From the NCBI GenBank assembly GCA_951213105.1, contig OX578137.1, forward strand, positions 55,055,236 through 55,119,235: DNA of 64,000 nt, read 5' to 3'. Both the position numbers and the translations under genes were made by a program. This stretch comes from Amaurobius ferox. Taxonomy: Eukaryota > Arthropoda > Arachnida > Araneae > Amaurobiidae. The notes below the pieces were generated by a model. The model worked only from the letters and a program-made list of their open reading frames with translations, had not been told where the DNA came from and did no database searches. Shown one piece after another: positions 40,700-51,000 of this stretch. Position 1 is the first letter of the stretch. Each line of letters begins with the position of its first letter.

Positions 40700-41009
40700 A
40701 CATATGACGTCTAAACATTTCTAGTGCTTAGTTATATTGAAGGCACCCGCACATTCGTCCTTTCTCATGACGTGAGTTTAGGGTTTGCCACATGACGAAG
40801 TTCGAAAAAGGGTTGACAGTTTGGGCGATATATCAAAATTTTGAAGGCATTTGCTGTCTTTCCGAAACTTCGAAAAACACCTCGAAATTACCAATTTTCT
40901 ACATGATATAAGATATCTCCAAAACTTTATATGGAGATTCTTAATTATGGTAAAATATTTCTAAAATATTTTAAATATCTTCTTTTATCAACTATTTAGA
41001 TTGTATTGT

Positions 41010-41076
41010 GTAATCTGTATAGTTGATAGAAAGTTCTATAAGTTTCTATCAATTATCTATCAACTATACAGATTAC
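41010..41076. repeat. Perfect 21-bp hairpin
   Basis: Arms 41010-41030 and 41056-41076 are exact reverse complements (core ATCTGTATAGTTGATAG) with a 25-nt loop. It overlaps the left edge of the larger palindrome at 41073-41482. Confidence 0.85.
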
Positions 41077-41482
41077 AAGTATTTGTAAACTGTATTTAAG
41101 CACCATCTTGGTGTACAGGAACATAGTTTAAAATGCCACAGAGCTTTCAGACGACATAATGGCCATCATCAGTGGCAATATTAAGGAATTGACAGACATG
41201 AGCATTTTTTTATACAACACGAAATCTTAAATACAAATTTGCATAAGATAAATCGGATAAACAGATACTATGATAACTTTATGATAATTCTGTTATCTGT
41301 TTATCCTATTTACCCTATGCAAATTTGTATTTACGATTTCAAGTTGTAATAAAGTTCATGTCTGTCAATTTCTTAATATTGCCACTGATAATGTACATTG
41401 TGATGACAGAAAGCATTATGGTATATTAAAATATTTTTCTGTATGTCAAGATGGTGTTTAAATATAGTTTTCAAATACTTGT
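41073..41482. mobile_element. Foldback element, about 410 bp
   Basis: It is almost one imperfect palindrome centred near 41277. The outer arms carry ACAAGTATTTG...CACCATCTTG and the inverted equivalent at 41440-41482. Inner arms carry ATCAGTGGCAATATTAAG + GAATTGACAGACATGA and inverted equivalents. Related sequence (CATCAGTGGCAATGTGAATTG, then AACATGAGC) occurs at 63195-63320. Confidence 0.7.
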
Positions 41483-42049
41483 GGGCTTTAATAGAAATAG
41501 ATATATTTATGGATGGTCTATTAAAAGGAGTCATCACGCTCAGTCGGTGAGCATAGACGAGATATGTGCTACATTGAACTGTGACTTTCGTCAATGTTTT
41601 GAGAATAATAGTGGTTGTTAAATTAAATGCATTTGTCAATGTTTTGAGAATAGTATCAGTAATTTGGGGAAGTTAGTGGATCAGTTAAGTGCTGTTTAAC
41701 TGTATATTGTTCTTGTTTACGGTGTGCTTGTGAATAAACGTGGTATTAATCCTGAAATTTGAACTCGTTCTTGTATCGAAAGCGTACGCCCACAATTTCA
41801 GAGGATACGCCGTAACATTTTTCACGGTGTTTTTATGGAAAATATGAAACATCGGGAGTAATTTGAAGGTCATTGTAATTAATTATATTATATCTGGTGT
41901 TTCATTGCAATCTATAAACTTTTATTTAACATGTATCAGCCCATCACGATTTTACATATCAGTGGCTGAAATCTAAGGTCAAAATGGACTTCTAGAATAA
42001 AAGATTCCGCTTGAAAACCTCTGAATTAAAACAATGATGCCAACCCAAA

Positions 42050-42963
42050 AAATCTGATGTGAGCAGCACATGACTTTCCTTATATAATGCAATGAATTTA
42101 CTACTTTTACAGTAAAAATTAGATTACTCTTATAGTAGATATTTATATTCTTTCCAGGATATTGAAATTTCGTCAATCAGTCGTCATTTTCATTGATTTA
42201 GAGTCATTTTTATCCATTTGGCGAGATTTTCGTTAATTTAGCAACATTTAAAACAGTCGCCAAGTTGGCGACATTCCACCAAATTCGTCGCCAAAATTTC
42301 GCCAAGCGTTATGGACGGAGAAATAAGTTATTCTTTAAATAGCAGATAAATTACTATTGGCGTTCAAATACAAAAGTATTACTCAATTTATATTTTTTCA
42401 TGGATGGAACGAGATAGATCCACGAGAATGATGTCACCCAATTTATCGCATGATATTATATATGAAAAGTGAACATGTTTCTCAATAGGAAATATTTTTT
42501 TTTTATTTCATATGATTTTTTGATATGTTTTTCTTGAAAAATGTACAATATCTCGAGAACGGTTCATGCTAAAGTTCTAAAGTTTATTTTATTCGTTTTC
42601 TAATGAAACATTACATAGGAAATATCTATTTTCGTAACTTTATTAAAGGTTTTGATTTTTCGATAATTCTTTCAAAATTTCACTGGAAAATTTTGGGGAG
42701 TTTCTGAACATTCGATTGTGTATTAAAACAATAGGCTTCCAGCATTCACCTAATGTAATTTGTGTATCAAATTTCGTTCGAATCGGCCCATTTGTTCGTC
42801 AGTTATCGTCTCCACGGATTCACTGACACACACTCACAGACATCACCTCAAAAATGTTCGATTCGTGATCAGGGGTGCTTGAAACGTGCTCTCCCGTCGA
42901 AAACTCGAATTCCAATTTTCGACCCCGTCACAATACTTTCCATATACGTTATGTATATAAGGG
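42050..42963 (+). mobile_element. R2 repeat family, copy C
   Basis: Complete block order of the family, from ACTTTCCTTATATAATGC through the GCCAAGTTGGCGACATTCC block to TTATGTATATAAGG. The shared sequence also extends left of the TTTCC start (CTGATGTGAGCAGCACATGA), as at 12990-13008, so the true left end may be near 42050. Confidence 0.7.
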
Positions 42964-43084
42964 GTAGAAAAAAATTGTTAAATGGGTAGAAAAAATGTAA
43001 AAAAAAAAACTTAAAAGTAAAAGTCATTTTTAAGAGTGATATTTGTTTTGGCAAAATTTATTTAAAAATATTTGTCAAAATTAA

Positions 43085-43192
43085 AAATTTGTGATCAGGG
43101 ATGCTTAAAACGTGCTCTCCCGTCGAAAACTCAAATTCGAATTTTCGACCGCGTCACAATACTTTCCTTATACATTATTGCATATAAGGAAA
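43085..43192 (+). repeat. R2 family terminal module, tandem extra copy
   Basis: Repeats the last 110 bp or so of copy C (TGATCAGGGATGCTTAAAAC through GCATATAAGGAAAGT). The terminus forms a hairpin, CTTTCCTTATACAT paired with ATATAAGGAAAG. Confidence 0.65.
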
Positions 43193-44367
43193 GTAAAAAT
43201 ATCTAAAATACTCATCGTATTTTAGCACATGAAAACGAACTGTACATTTCTATGTAAACTATTATTATCACAAATATATATAATTAAGCAATTTGTCATC
43301 TGCATCATGGCTTTATGAGTAATCTGCTGAAAAGTGTTACTAAAAACACCAGAAAAATATATGTAGAGGATAAGAATTTTTCTTTGATGTGAAAAATATA
43401 TTTAACAACAAAGATTCCAGGCATATTTGAGCACATAATCGAATTATGTTATTGCCTTCGGGTTCACGATACAACGTCAATTGTTTTTATTATTTACATT
43501 TCAATTTATTAAATTATACAACTTTTCCATTATGAAAGACAGATAAATGTTAAAATGAAATTAGCATTAATGACATTATCTAGTACTCCGTGTTAATCAT
43601 TTTCAAACACTGAATTTAATAAATTCAGCGTAGTTGCATTTTATGTATTTGTTTCATGAGAGATAAAATGATAGGAGCATAAAATTATGCTAAATAATTA
43701 TGTTCTGCGTTTGCAAACGTTCTCGACTTTGCCGATTTAATTATCTCAATTTTATTTCGTTTGAACTTTTTTTAAGAATTTTAAATTTCTTCATATTATT
43801 AATCATTTTGTTTCTTCATCGAATACGCATTGGGGATTTCAAATTTCGTGTATCTTGTTACTGTAATGAAAATAAAAATATAGTGAAACGAAACCTCCCG
43901 TAAGGGACACCTCCGTAGAAAGGACACCTCTAATTAAGGGACGATTCATCTGGTCCCAACCCCTCTGAACAAGGACCTTAATCTACTTACCTCTGTGTAA
44001 GGGACACTCTATTGAAGGGGCACTGTGTGCAGAAAGTGTCAAATTCTTTGTTAGTAGCCTTTTGAGGCTTCAGGGACAAGTTTGGGGATAAGTAGTGAAG
44101 GGAAACTTTATGATGATGGAACAATGAGGTAAAAATTTATTCCCTCCTTTTTGAAGACAGGAATTAAGTAGGGTAGGTGGAAACAGAATAAGGAAGAAGC
44201 AGGAAGTGGTGCAATCAAGACAGTGACCAATAAGAAAGACAGATGCATAGGGCTCATATTCCAGTTGTTCTTAAGAAAATGTAGTGTAGTCTTTAATATT
44301 GTAGTTCTGTTGATGTGCGTAAAAGAAGGGTAGTTTTGTTTGTGTCTTATATTTATATTACCCAGCC

Positions 44368-45747
44368 ATGACTTCCAAGAGAATGAAAAGAAAAACTTGA
44401 GGTGATTCATGTAGCAGAAAATGAGAAACTTAATTTCAGAGATTTAGGACAGAAATTTGGAATAAGTAAAAACCAAGTAAATAATGTGTTAAGGAAGAAA
44501 AAAGAAATTAAAAAATATTATGGATTACAAATTCAAATGAAAATTCCAAGACTGAAAATGTGAGAAAAACTGAGGCATGTGACATCCATACTGCAGTGTA
44601 TAATTGTTTTTGTGCTGTGAGCGGAAGAAACATTTCTGTAAGTGGAGTATTATTGCAAGAAAAGGCAAAAAACGTTGTCGAAAGTTTGGAATTACAGAAC
44701 TTAAGAGCATCAACTAGTTGGTTGGAAAAGTTTAAGCTAAGACATAACCTTACTTTTAATAAACATTTGTGGTAAAGGAACATCAGTAGACTTGCAATGT
44801 GTAAAGGACTGGAGAGAAAGACTGGAAAAAGTTTGTAAATGATATGAAGCTAAAAACATCTACAATTCAGATGAAACTTGATTGTTTTATAGAACTTTGG
44901 CTAACAAAACTCTGTTTCAAAGGAGAAAAGAGCTCTGGCGGCAAGTGCTTCACAGAATTTCCCACTGAGTTACTATTTTGCAACATGGAAGGACAGTTTG
45001 GAGTACCACTTGTAATTGGGAAGACCAGAAGACATAGATTTTTTAAAAACATAAATCCAAAAGCTTTGTATGTCCAGTGGTATTCCAACAAAAAGTCATG
45101 GAAGAACCAAAGCTTAATGTCAGAAGAGTTGATTGCTCTCGATGATAGAATATGGAAAAAAATAGTGGTATTGTGGTGTTTCTTGACAATTTCACAGCTC
45201 ATCCACAAAATTTAAAACTGAAATCTGGGAAGTTTTTGTTCTTCCCACCTAATTCAACATCAGCATTGCAGCCTTTGGACCAGGGTATCTTAAGGAGCTT
45301 CAAGGCTCTATACAGAAAAATGTTTTTACCGCATGTTCTTCCTCAAGCTTCTTGCGGAAACAGCAATCAGATTGCAAAATGTGTCAATGTATTGAATGCA
45401 ATTCAGTGGATAACTATGGCTGTCAAATCCACATCCCAAAGTTGTGTTCAGCACTGTTTTGAAAATGCAGGATTCGAAATTCCAGGTCATGGATGATCAG
45501 TGAAAACGTTGAAGAAAATTAATTGTTTGAACTTGCCGAAATCACTGGCAGTAATGTTCCAATACAAGAATATGTGACTATTGATAAAAACTTGTGCACT
45601 AATGACATCAATGGGGATATCGGAGCCATCATCTCTACTGTAGTTGCTAATGCAGGAATAAGAGAAAAATGCTCGGAGGATTCTGAAAGTAATGAGGAAG
45701 ACGAAGAGGTGGTGGAAGAAACTTCTTACATCAGAAACTACAATGAT
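44368..45747 (+). pseudogene. Tigger transposase (CENP-B HTH + DDE_1), N-terminal and central part
   Basis: ATG at 44368 starts MTSKRMKRKT. Several frameshifts and stops follow, but the domain order is intact. A psq/CENP-B N-terminal HTH (LGQKFGISKNQVNNVL) lies at about 44405-44510. The CENPB-type second HTH (GVLLQEKAKNVVESLEL, then SWLEKFKLRHNL) lies at 44560-44760. The DDE_1 superfamily catalytic domain starts at the YNSDET block (near 44865), continues with FLDNFTAHP (near 45185) and ends with LQPLDQG (near 45275). The three Asp of the DDD triad are present, though a stop follows the first block. An acidic tail (EDSESNEEDEEVVEE) precedes the Polinton insertion point. Homologous enzymes cut and paste elements at TA sites; this copy is non-functional. 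Confidence 0.9.
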
Positions 45748-46380
45748 AGTAGTATATATATGTACGTATGAGCGCACATGTACTATATACACTAAAAACT
45801 ATATTTTATAGCTTATTTTTATCTTTTTTATATATAAAAAAAAGGTATCGATCCATATTAATATTAAAAACATGATTTTATATCTAAATAAGGCCTTTTT
45901 TACATTTAGACCAAATTTTAACTTTTTTTTAGATAAATGCGTGAAAATGATTAAAAGAGCCCCATATATAGGACGGTGAAAAGGATTAAATAAATGCGCT
46001 TCTAAATGAATCCTCTAAAAAGATATTAAAAAAATCCATTTTAAATGACGTCAAAAAAAAAAATTCTTATATTTTTAATACTATATAACATGATTTTATA
46101 TCAGGCCTTTTTTTTAGATAAATGCGTGAAAAAAAGAGATCAAAGATAGGCCGCTCCATTTTGGGGCTCCCTCATACATAGGTAAATACGCTTCTAAATG
46201 AATCCTCTAAGCCTTAAAATAAATGGGGGGACCGTTAGTCCCCCCATAAAAGTTTGAGATTTTTTAAAACATAATTAAAGTCAGAAAATAAAGTGATTTA
46301 ACACGATAGGTTTCATAGAATAAATAACTCTCTCATATTTGCCACCACCAGAATATATAAATCTACTTTGAAACGCGTCC
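45748..46380 (+). repeat. Polinton left terminal inverted repeat
   Basis: Starts AGTAGTATATATATGTACG and matches the reverse complement of 61904-62535 with only a few differences (for example near 46053 and 46213). It is built from two direct repeats: the block CATGATTTTATATC recurs at 45871 and 46089, and the block CTTCTAAATGAATCCTCTAA recurs ending near 46013 and 46210. A G6/C6 hairpin lies at 46223-46247. Confidence 0.97.
46223..46247. repeat. G/C hairpin in left TIR
   Basis: ATGGGGGGAC and GTCCCCCCAT are perfect arms around the 5-nt loop CGTTA. The inverted equivalent is at 62037-62061 in the right TIR. It stands out in AT-rich DNA. Confidence 0.85.
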
Positions 46381-46561
46381 ACAGATAGAAAAGGCTCTTT
46401 AAGCTTTCTCATATCAGAAGCAAAAAAAAAACAAAAGTGTTTATCGACACAACGAAGTTTTATCACTTCAAGCGTGAATGAAGATTTATTTGATAGATGG
46501 CAGCACTATCCAATGTACCAATCTAAAATAAAATATAGTAAAATTCAGCAAAAAACCCCTT

Positions 46562-46629
46562 CCCCCCGTAGACCTTTTCTGATGTTAAATACGTCTCAAC
46601 ACGTTGGGGGTTAGGGTCTACGGGGGGGG
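46562..46629. repeat. G/C-arm inverted repeat
   Basis: CCCCCCGTAGACC (46563-46575) pairs with GGTCTACGGGGGG (46615-46628 region) across about 40 nt. Like the TIR hairpin, its stem is built on a run of G facing a run of C. Confidence 0.75.
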
Positions 46630-46841
46630 AAATCCTTTTTTTTTTCTTAGGACTCCTCATCAGCCAGGCTCCTCATCAGTCAGTCAGGCCCTCTATTCAA
46701 CACAGCCAGGATTCCATCTCCAATTTTCTATGACTGAAATAGACAAGGAATATACAATTAATATACTATATATATATATAGACTAATACTAATTAAATCT
46801 AATTAATTCTAATGAATAACGTACGGATCATATATTCACAG

Positions 46842-46912
46842 TGCACATGGAGATTTGAACCAGCATCTTTCTGATAGTAGACCATTGCTTTATCCATTCA
46901 GCCAACCCCGGG
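46842..46912 (-). other. tRNA-like sequence, probably not a functional tRNA
   Basis: On the minus strand an exact A-box match TGGCTGAATGG (46894-46904) and a B-box match GGTTCAAATCT (46851-46861) are spaced 43 nt apart, as in real tRNAs. The D arm can pair (GCT/AGC). The acceptor, anticodon and T stems do not pair well. I read it as a tRNA-derived or decayed tRNA segment, possibly the promoter of a SINE-like piece. Confidence 0.4.
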
Positions 46913-46954
46913 GCAATAACACATCAAAATTTTAAAAATATAAACATGACATAA

Positions 46955-47006
46955 TATTTTTTAGTCGAAAAAAGTTAACATCTAAGACCTTTTCGACTAA
47001 AAAATA
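46955..47006. repeat. Perfect 17-bp hairpin
   Basis: Arms 46955-46971 (TATTTTTTAGTCGAAAA) and 46990-47006 are exact reverse complements with an 18-nt loop. It lies in the non-coding left flank of the Polinton. Confidence 0.8.
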
Positions 47007-47221
47007 GTTTATAAATAATATAAAATAAAGAAGGATAGTTTTTGAAGAATATATACACAAAGTACTATAGTTTAATATATATTAAAAGATTAATAAATAT
47101 TAAAGGAAGTGCTGCCATCTATAGCTTAGAAAAATCAACAAAAGTAAGTTGTTCTTTACTAATCTCAAAATTATAATAATATTCTTACTAAGACTGCTGT
47201 TCCTTTTAACTCTAAAATATA

Positions 47222-47506
47222 TTAAGCTTCTTCTAATTCATATTCATATTTATCATTAATCATACCTGAATACTTAAATAAAAATCTACCTTTATTAATT
47301 TCATATATAGATTCATCAGATAGCATACCGTGTTTATTTGCTAAATAATAATATTTTTCAATACCTTTCACATATAACTTTACAATTACTGTATCTCCAT
47401 ATTTTGTTTTAATTTTTTTCAATGATATTAGATTATATTCCCCAGGATATAAATCATTTAATTTAAGCGTCTTGGGATAACCTCTCAGTCTATTGAACTC
47501 TTCCAT
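47222..47506 (-). CDS. Small Polinton protein, 94 aa, duplicated at the other end
   Basis: It starts with MEEFNRLRGY inside the junction TACTAATAAATGG. The protein has a DLYPGEYNLISLKKIKTKYG block (about residues 19-38), a basic, beta-rich middle, and LANKHGMLSDESIYEINKGR toward the C-terminus. A clear paralogue lies at 61273-61545 on the opposite strand, so the outermost gene facing the left TIR and the penultimate gene on the right are copies of one family. The pattern of an aliphatic strand followed by K(T/N)KYG...VKL reminds me of small OB-fold-like, possibly ssDNA-binding proteins seen in related mobile elements. That is only an inference from pattern; the function is unknown. Confidence 0.8.
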   Translation of the reverse strand: MEEFNRLRGYPKTLKLNDLYPGEYNLISLKKIKTKYGDTVIVKLYVKGIEKYYYLANKHGMLSDESIYEINKGRFLFKYSGMINDKYEYELEEA

Positions 47507-47543
47507 TTATTAGTAAGCATTTTTTTATAAACTAAACATTATA

Positions 47544-47566
47544 GGGGGGGATAGTCATCCCCCCCC
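47544..47566. repeat. G/C hairpin downstream of the polymerase block
   Basis: GGGGGGGAT and ATCCCCCCC form a perfect 9-bp stem with the loop AGTC. It lies in the only sizeable gap of the leftward gene block, between the 57-aa gene and the 94-aa gene. A terminator or RNA-structure role is possible but unproven. Confidence 0.75.
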
Positions 47567-47656
47567 TGAATTATAGAGATAAAATAGTTTTATAAACCCC
47601 TCTAATATATTAAAACTGCACTGACTTGTAGAAAATTATATAGAATTATCTGTCTT

Positions 47657-47830
47657 TCACATTATTTTTTCCTCTTTAGAAAGCGCGCCGCGTGTTGATT
47701 GATTATTTTTTGCGCCGGGTGTGAAAAGATAAGGATTGCTCATCTTTGACCTCGCTTCTAAGATTATTGTTTTTCTCAGTTGACTCAAGTAAGGCGGCAC
47801 AATTTTTTCAGGATCATTTAATTTAAACAT
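47657..47830 (-). CDS. Small Polinton ORF, 57 aa
   Basis: Reading frame from ATG at 47830 (MFKLNDPEKIVPPYLSQL) to a TGA at 47657-47659. It sits 12 bp downstream of the 81-aa gene in the same direction, fitting the tight spacing of the block. Its start lacks the TAAATG motif of its neighbours (AAAAAATG instead). The second half is rich in Ser, Lys and Asn. I recognise no domain. Local GC is somewhat higher than in the neighbours. It could be a real small gene or chance. Confidence 0.45.
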   Translation of the reverse strand: MFKLNDPEKIVPPYLSQLRKTIILEARSKMSNPYLFTPGAKNNQSTRGALSKEEKIM

Positions 47831-47842
47831 TTTTTATAAAAT

Positions 47843-48088
47843 TCATGTCCAATAGAATAAATTCTTTGAAATAACATATAAAACTCCTAATCCATTCAAT
47901 TTAATATCTTCATTTTCTTCTTTTTCAATTAATTCAGTCAACCTTTGAAAACTTTCTGATAATAGTTTTTTATTATGATCATATTTTATATATAAATCAT
48001 ACAATTCATTACAAAGATAAGTCATATAGTAAATTTCTTCAGAATTTGTAAAATTTAAAGCTCGAATATCACCTAAGCACTCATCCAT
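47843..48088 (-). CDS. Polinton protein of unknown function, 81 aa
   Basis: Starts MDECLGDIRAL within TAATAAATGG, directly after the polymerase stop codon. The protein looks all-helical, with alternating charged and aliphatic residues (YLCNELYDLYIKYDHNKKLL). There is no Cys/His cluster, signal peptide or membrane segment. Position and start motif make it a credible gene. I do not recognise a family. Confidence 0.7.
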   Translation of the reverse strand: MDECLGDIRALNFTNSEEIYYMTYLCNELYDLYIKYDHNKKLLSESFQRLTELIEKEENEDIKLNGLGVLYVISKNLFYWT

Positions 48089-48094
48089 TTATTA

Positions 48095-51000
48095 CTAAAC
48101 ATTTTTATAGTGTCCTAAAGCTCTAGTATTCATACCATCTTCTAATATAAATCTTTTATCATCTTTTGCTGATAAAGCTATCTTGTTCACTTGAATTGAA
48201 TACAATTCATGTTTCTTACTTCTAATTAAATTCTGTGTTCTATATTGATCTTTTTTATTTAATAAACAGTCTTTATAATCCTCAAATGATATTCTGTTTT
48301 TAACGGTACTAGTCTTAGTACCTTTAGACCTCTTAATCTCAACATTTTTATGGTCTTCATTTTTATTATTATATTCTTCAACACTCTGTTTTTCTAATCT
48401 TATTGAATACATTTTACTTCTTAAACCTACAAATTCTTCCATAATCACACCGTTATTTTCATCTTTCATTTTACCTAATACTTTTTTATTACATCTAGGC
48501 ATATTATACAGATTATTTACTTGATAATCAGATGTATCGAAATAATCAATCATAGACTTCATATCTTCATAAAAGTCATCTGTTTTAATATCATATATAA
48601 AACTATCTGTATCCATATATAATAACTTAATATTATCTTTATATCTCGGTTTCATAACATTATAATGAAAATCATACATTAAATGTTTAGATAAATCTAA
48701 TATACTCATTCCAACATAAATCGGTTTATTAAAATATAGTTTTGTTTTTTCATGTGAACAGCTACCAAATTTTCATCAAAAATAGTTCTACATTTGAAAT
48801 TAGGTTTAGCAATTAATTTTTTAACTTGATCATAATTACAACATAATCTTACATCAATTCGCTTTCTTATAGATTCCATTGTTTTTCCAAATATAGAATT
48901 ATTCATTAATTTATAAAAATCTTTCTCAAAATCATTAGCAGCTATCTTTCTCATTTCAGTGTTTAAATCTATATATTTTTTTAACCAATTCGATTGTTTA
49001 AATTGCAATACTCTATGTACTCTTACGGCCTTTAAACCCATTTTCAAATATTGTTTTAAACTTCTATAATGAACTACATATTTCTCTTTATCATGTAAAG
49101 TTGTTAATAACTTACCTTGTTTCGAATTTTCAGGTATTCTATTTTCAGGACATAATGGTAAATCTGAATGATAATCATGTAACTCTTTTGGATATCTTAA
49201 ACTAATTTCAAATATATATCCAATATCATCTTTTATTTTATTGTTATATAATTCAACATAATTTATTTCATTACACCATTTAAATTCTCCATATGGTAAA
49301 TATTGACTCATAGCCCATCCATATAAATTATTAGCATCTAAATACATTAAATAATTGGATTCTTTACTATTATCATAATTTTTCATATATTTATTATTAG
49401 CTTTTCCATATCTATTACAACATTGTGAAACACCTCCTCTTAAACCTTTTTCTATCATGAGAATCATATCATAATCATTTAATAAATCTAATTTAACATT
49501 TGTTATTTTTAACATTGCATCCCAAGATAAACCAGGAGCTGTAAAATACCAATCTGGATCTAATTTATAACTTTTTAAACAAACATCTCTAAAATTTTCA
49601 AATACATCTGTTAAAATTAATACATCTGTTTTAACATATAAATCTGTATATTCACCTAAATTTTTTATATTAAATTCTTTCCAAACACGTTGAGCATGTT
49701 TATATTCTTCATCAGTTATATTACATTCATTCAATTTATTATAAAATTTATCTTTTGAAGGTAATTCTGTTTCTTTGTATTTATCTCTTGAATCCATATA
49801 ATCATAAGGATATACACCTTTTCTTGTAATGAGATCTAATTTATCATCAGGAAAATGTAATGATGTCTCTCTAAATTTTGATTTTAAGTATTTAATATAT
49901 TTCATTTTTCGTATTTTTGGAGGATATCTATTTATTTCTTTCTCTGGTCTCAAGTTTTTTGATAAATTATCTAAACTGCAAGACATAAATTTAAATGAAT
50001 CAATAAATCTCAATTTCATACCTCCTATTTTTTTGCTGAAAGATATATATTTTTCTTCAGTATTAGGTATAACATCTATTTTTGATTGATCAAATCCAAG
50101 TTCTTTTATAAACAAATGAGAATCATAACCTGTTAAATTATGAATTTTTACTGGAATAAATTTTGGAATTTGATAATTTAAATTACAAATATTATGAGCT
50201 GGACCTCTATATTTTCCAGTTATATGACAATGATCAATTACTTTATCATCATTTAAGATTTGATTTTCACATATATGACAAATATTAGTTCTTTTATAAT
50301 GATTTTCATCGAACTCTATCATTGATTTGATACTTTCATATTTTTTAGTTTTGTCTTCTATCATTTTTTCAATTTTAAGAGTATCCTCTTTTAACATAGA
50401 TACAAACTTTTTGATTGTATCTGGTCCTCTATAAACAACAGGAGGTTTAAAGTATTCCTTTTCATATTTGATATAATAACAAAATGCATCTGCTACATGT
50501 TTTTGATATTTCACAGTATATGATTTAGTTTGATCTTGCTCACATGTATCAATTTTAGGTAAGAGAGATTCAAAATCAGCATATATAGTATATGGTACTC
50601 TCATTTTTCTTTCATGACTTTTAAATTGAATAACTTCATCTTTTTTAGGCATATTAATTGTGACAGCATCTTTACAGTATTCCACATGTATCTTTAATCT
50701 TTCCTCAGAATAAAAATAATTTAAACATCTATCACATAAAAATATACGATGATTAGTAATTTGTGATCTGATCAAACTATTCATATTTTTAATCCAACAA
50801 TAATGATCTTTCATATAAAACAAGTTTACATGTTTTTCTAATTTATTGTTAGTTATTCTAAGTGGATAAATTGAACTATCATAACTATAAACATTTACAG
50901 ATATATTATTTAGTTTTTCAAATTTCTTAATATTGTCTAATGAAACAGGAAAATCAATACCTTTAAAATTTAATTCATCTTTATATTGTTCATATTTTGA

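Larger units (their letters stand above)
46496..47119. mobile_element. Possible nested MITE inside the Polinton
   Basis: GATGGCAGCACT (46496-46507) and its complement AGTGCTGCCATC (47108-47119) bound about 620 bp of non-coding DNA, each flanked on the outside by TA. Removing it leaves only about 220 bp between the left TIR and the first gene. That is comparable to the 110 bp on the right side, so this looks like a later insertion. It contains a tRNA-like segment and two strong hairpins. No transposase frame is present. Confidence 0.5.

Noticed and set aside
42780..42963. Helitron 3' end at the R2 terminal hairpin
   Set aside because: A hairpin is present, but there is no CTRR terminus at the right distance and the opposite end gives short inverted repeats instead.
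44867..45208. Minus-strand frame of 113 codons
   Set aside because: Antisense of the Tigger transposase catalytic domain.
46842..46912. Functional tRNA gene
   Set aside because: A and B boxes are well placed, but the acceptor, anticodon and T stems do not pair.
48745..48756. Programmed -1 frameshifting in the polymerase
   Set aside because: The run is G AAA AAA C in the reading frame, which is not a good X XXY YYZ slippery site; a missing base in the A6 tract is simpler.
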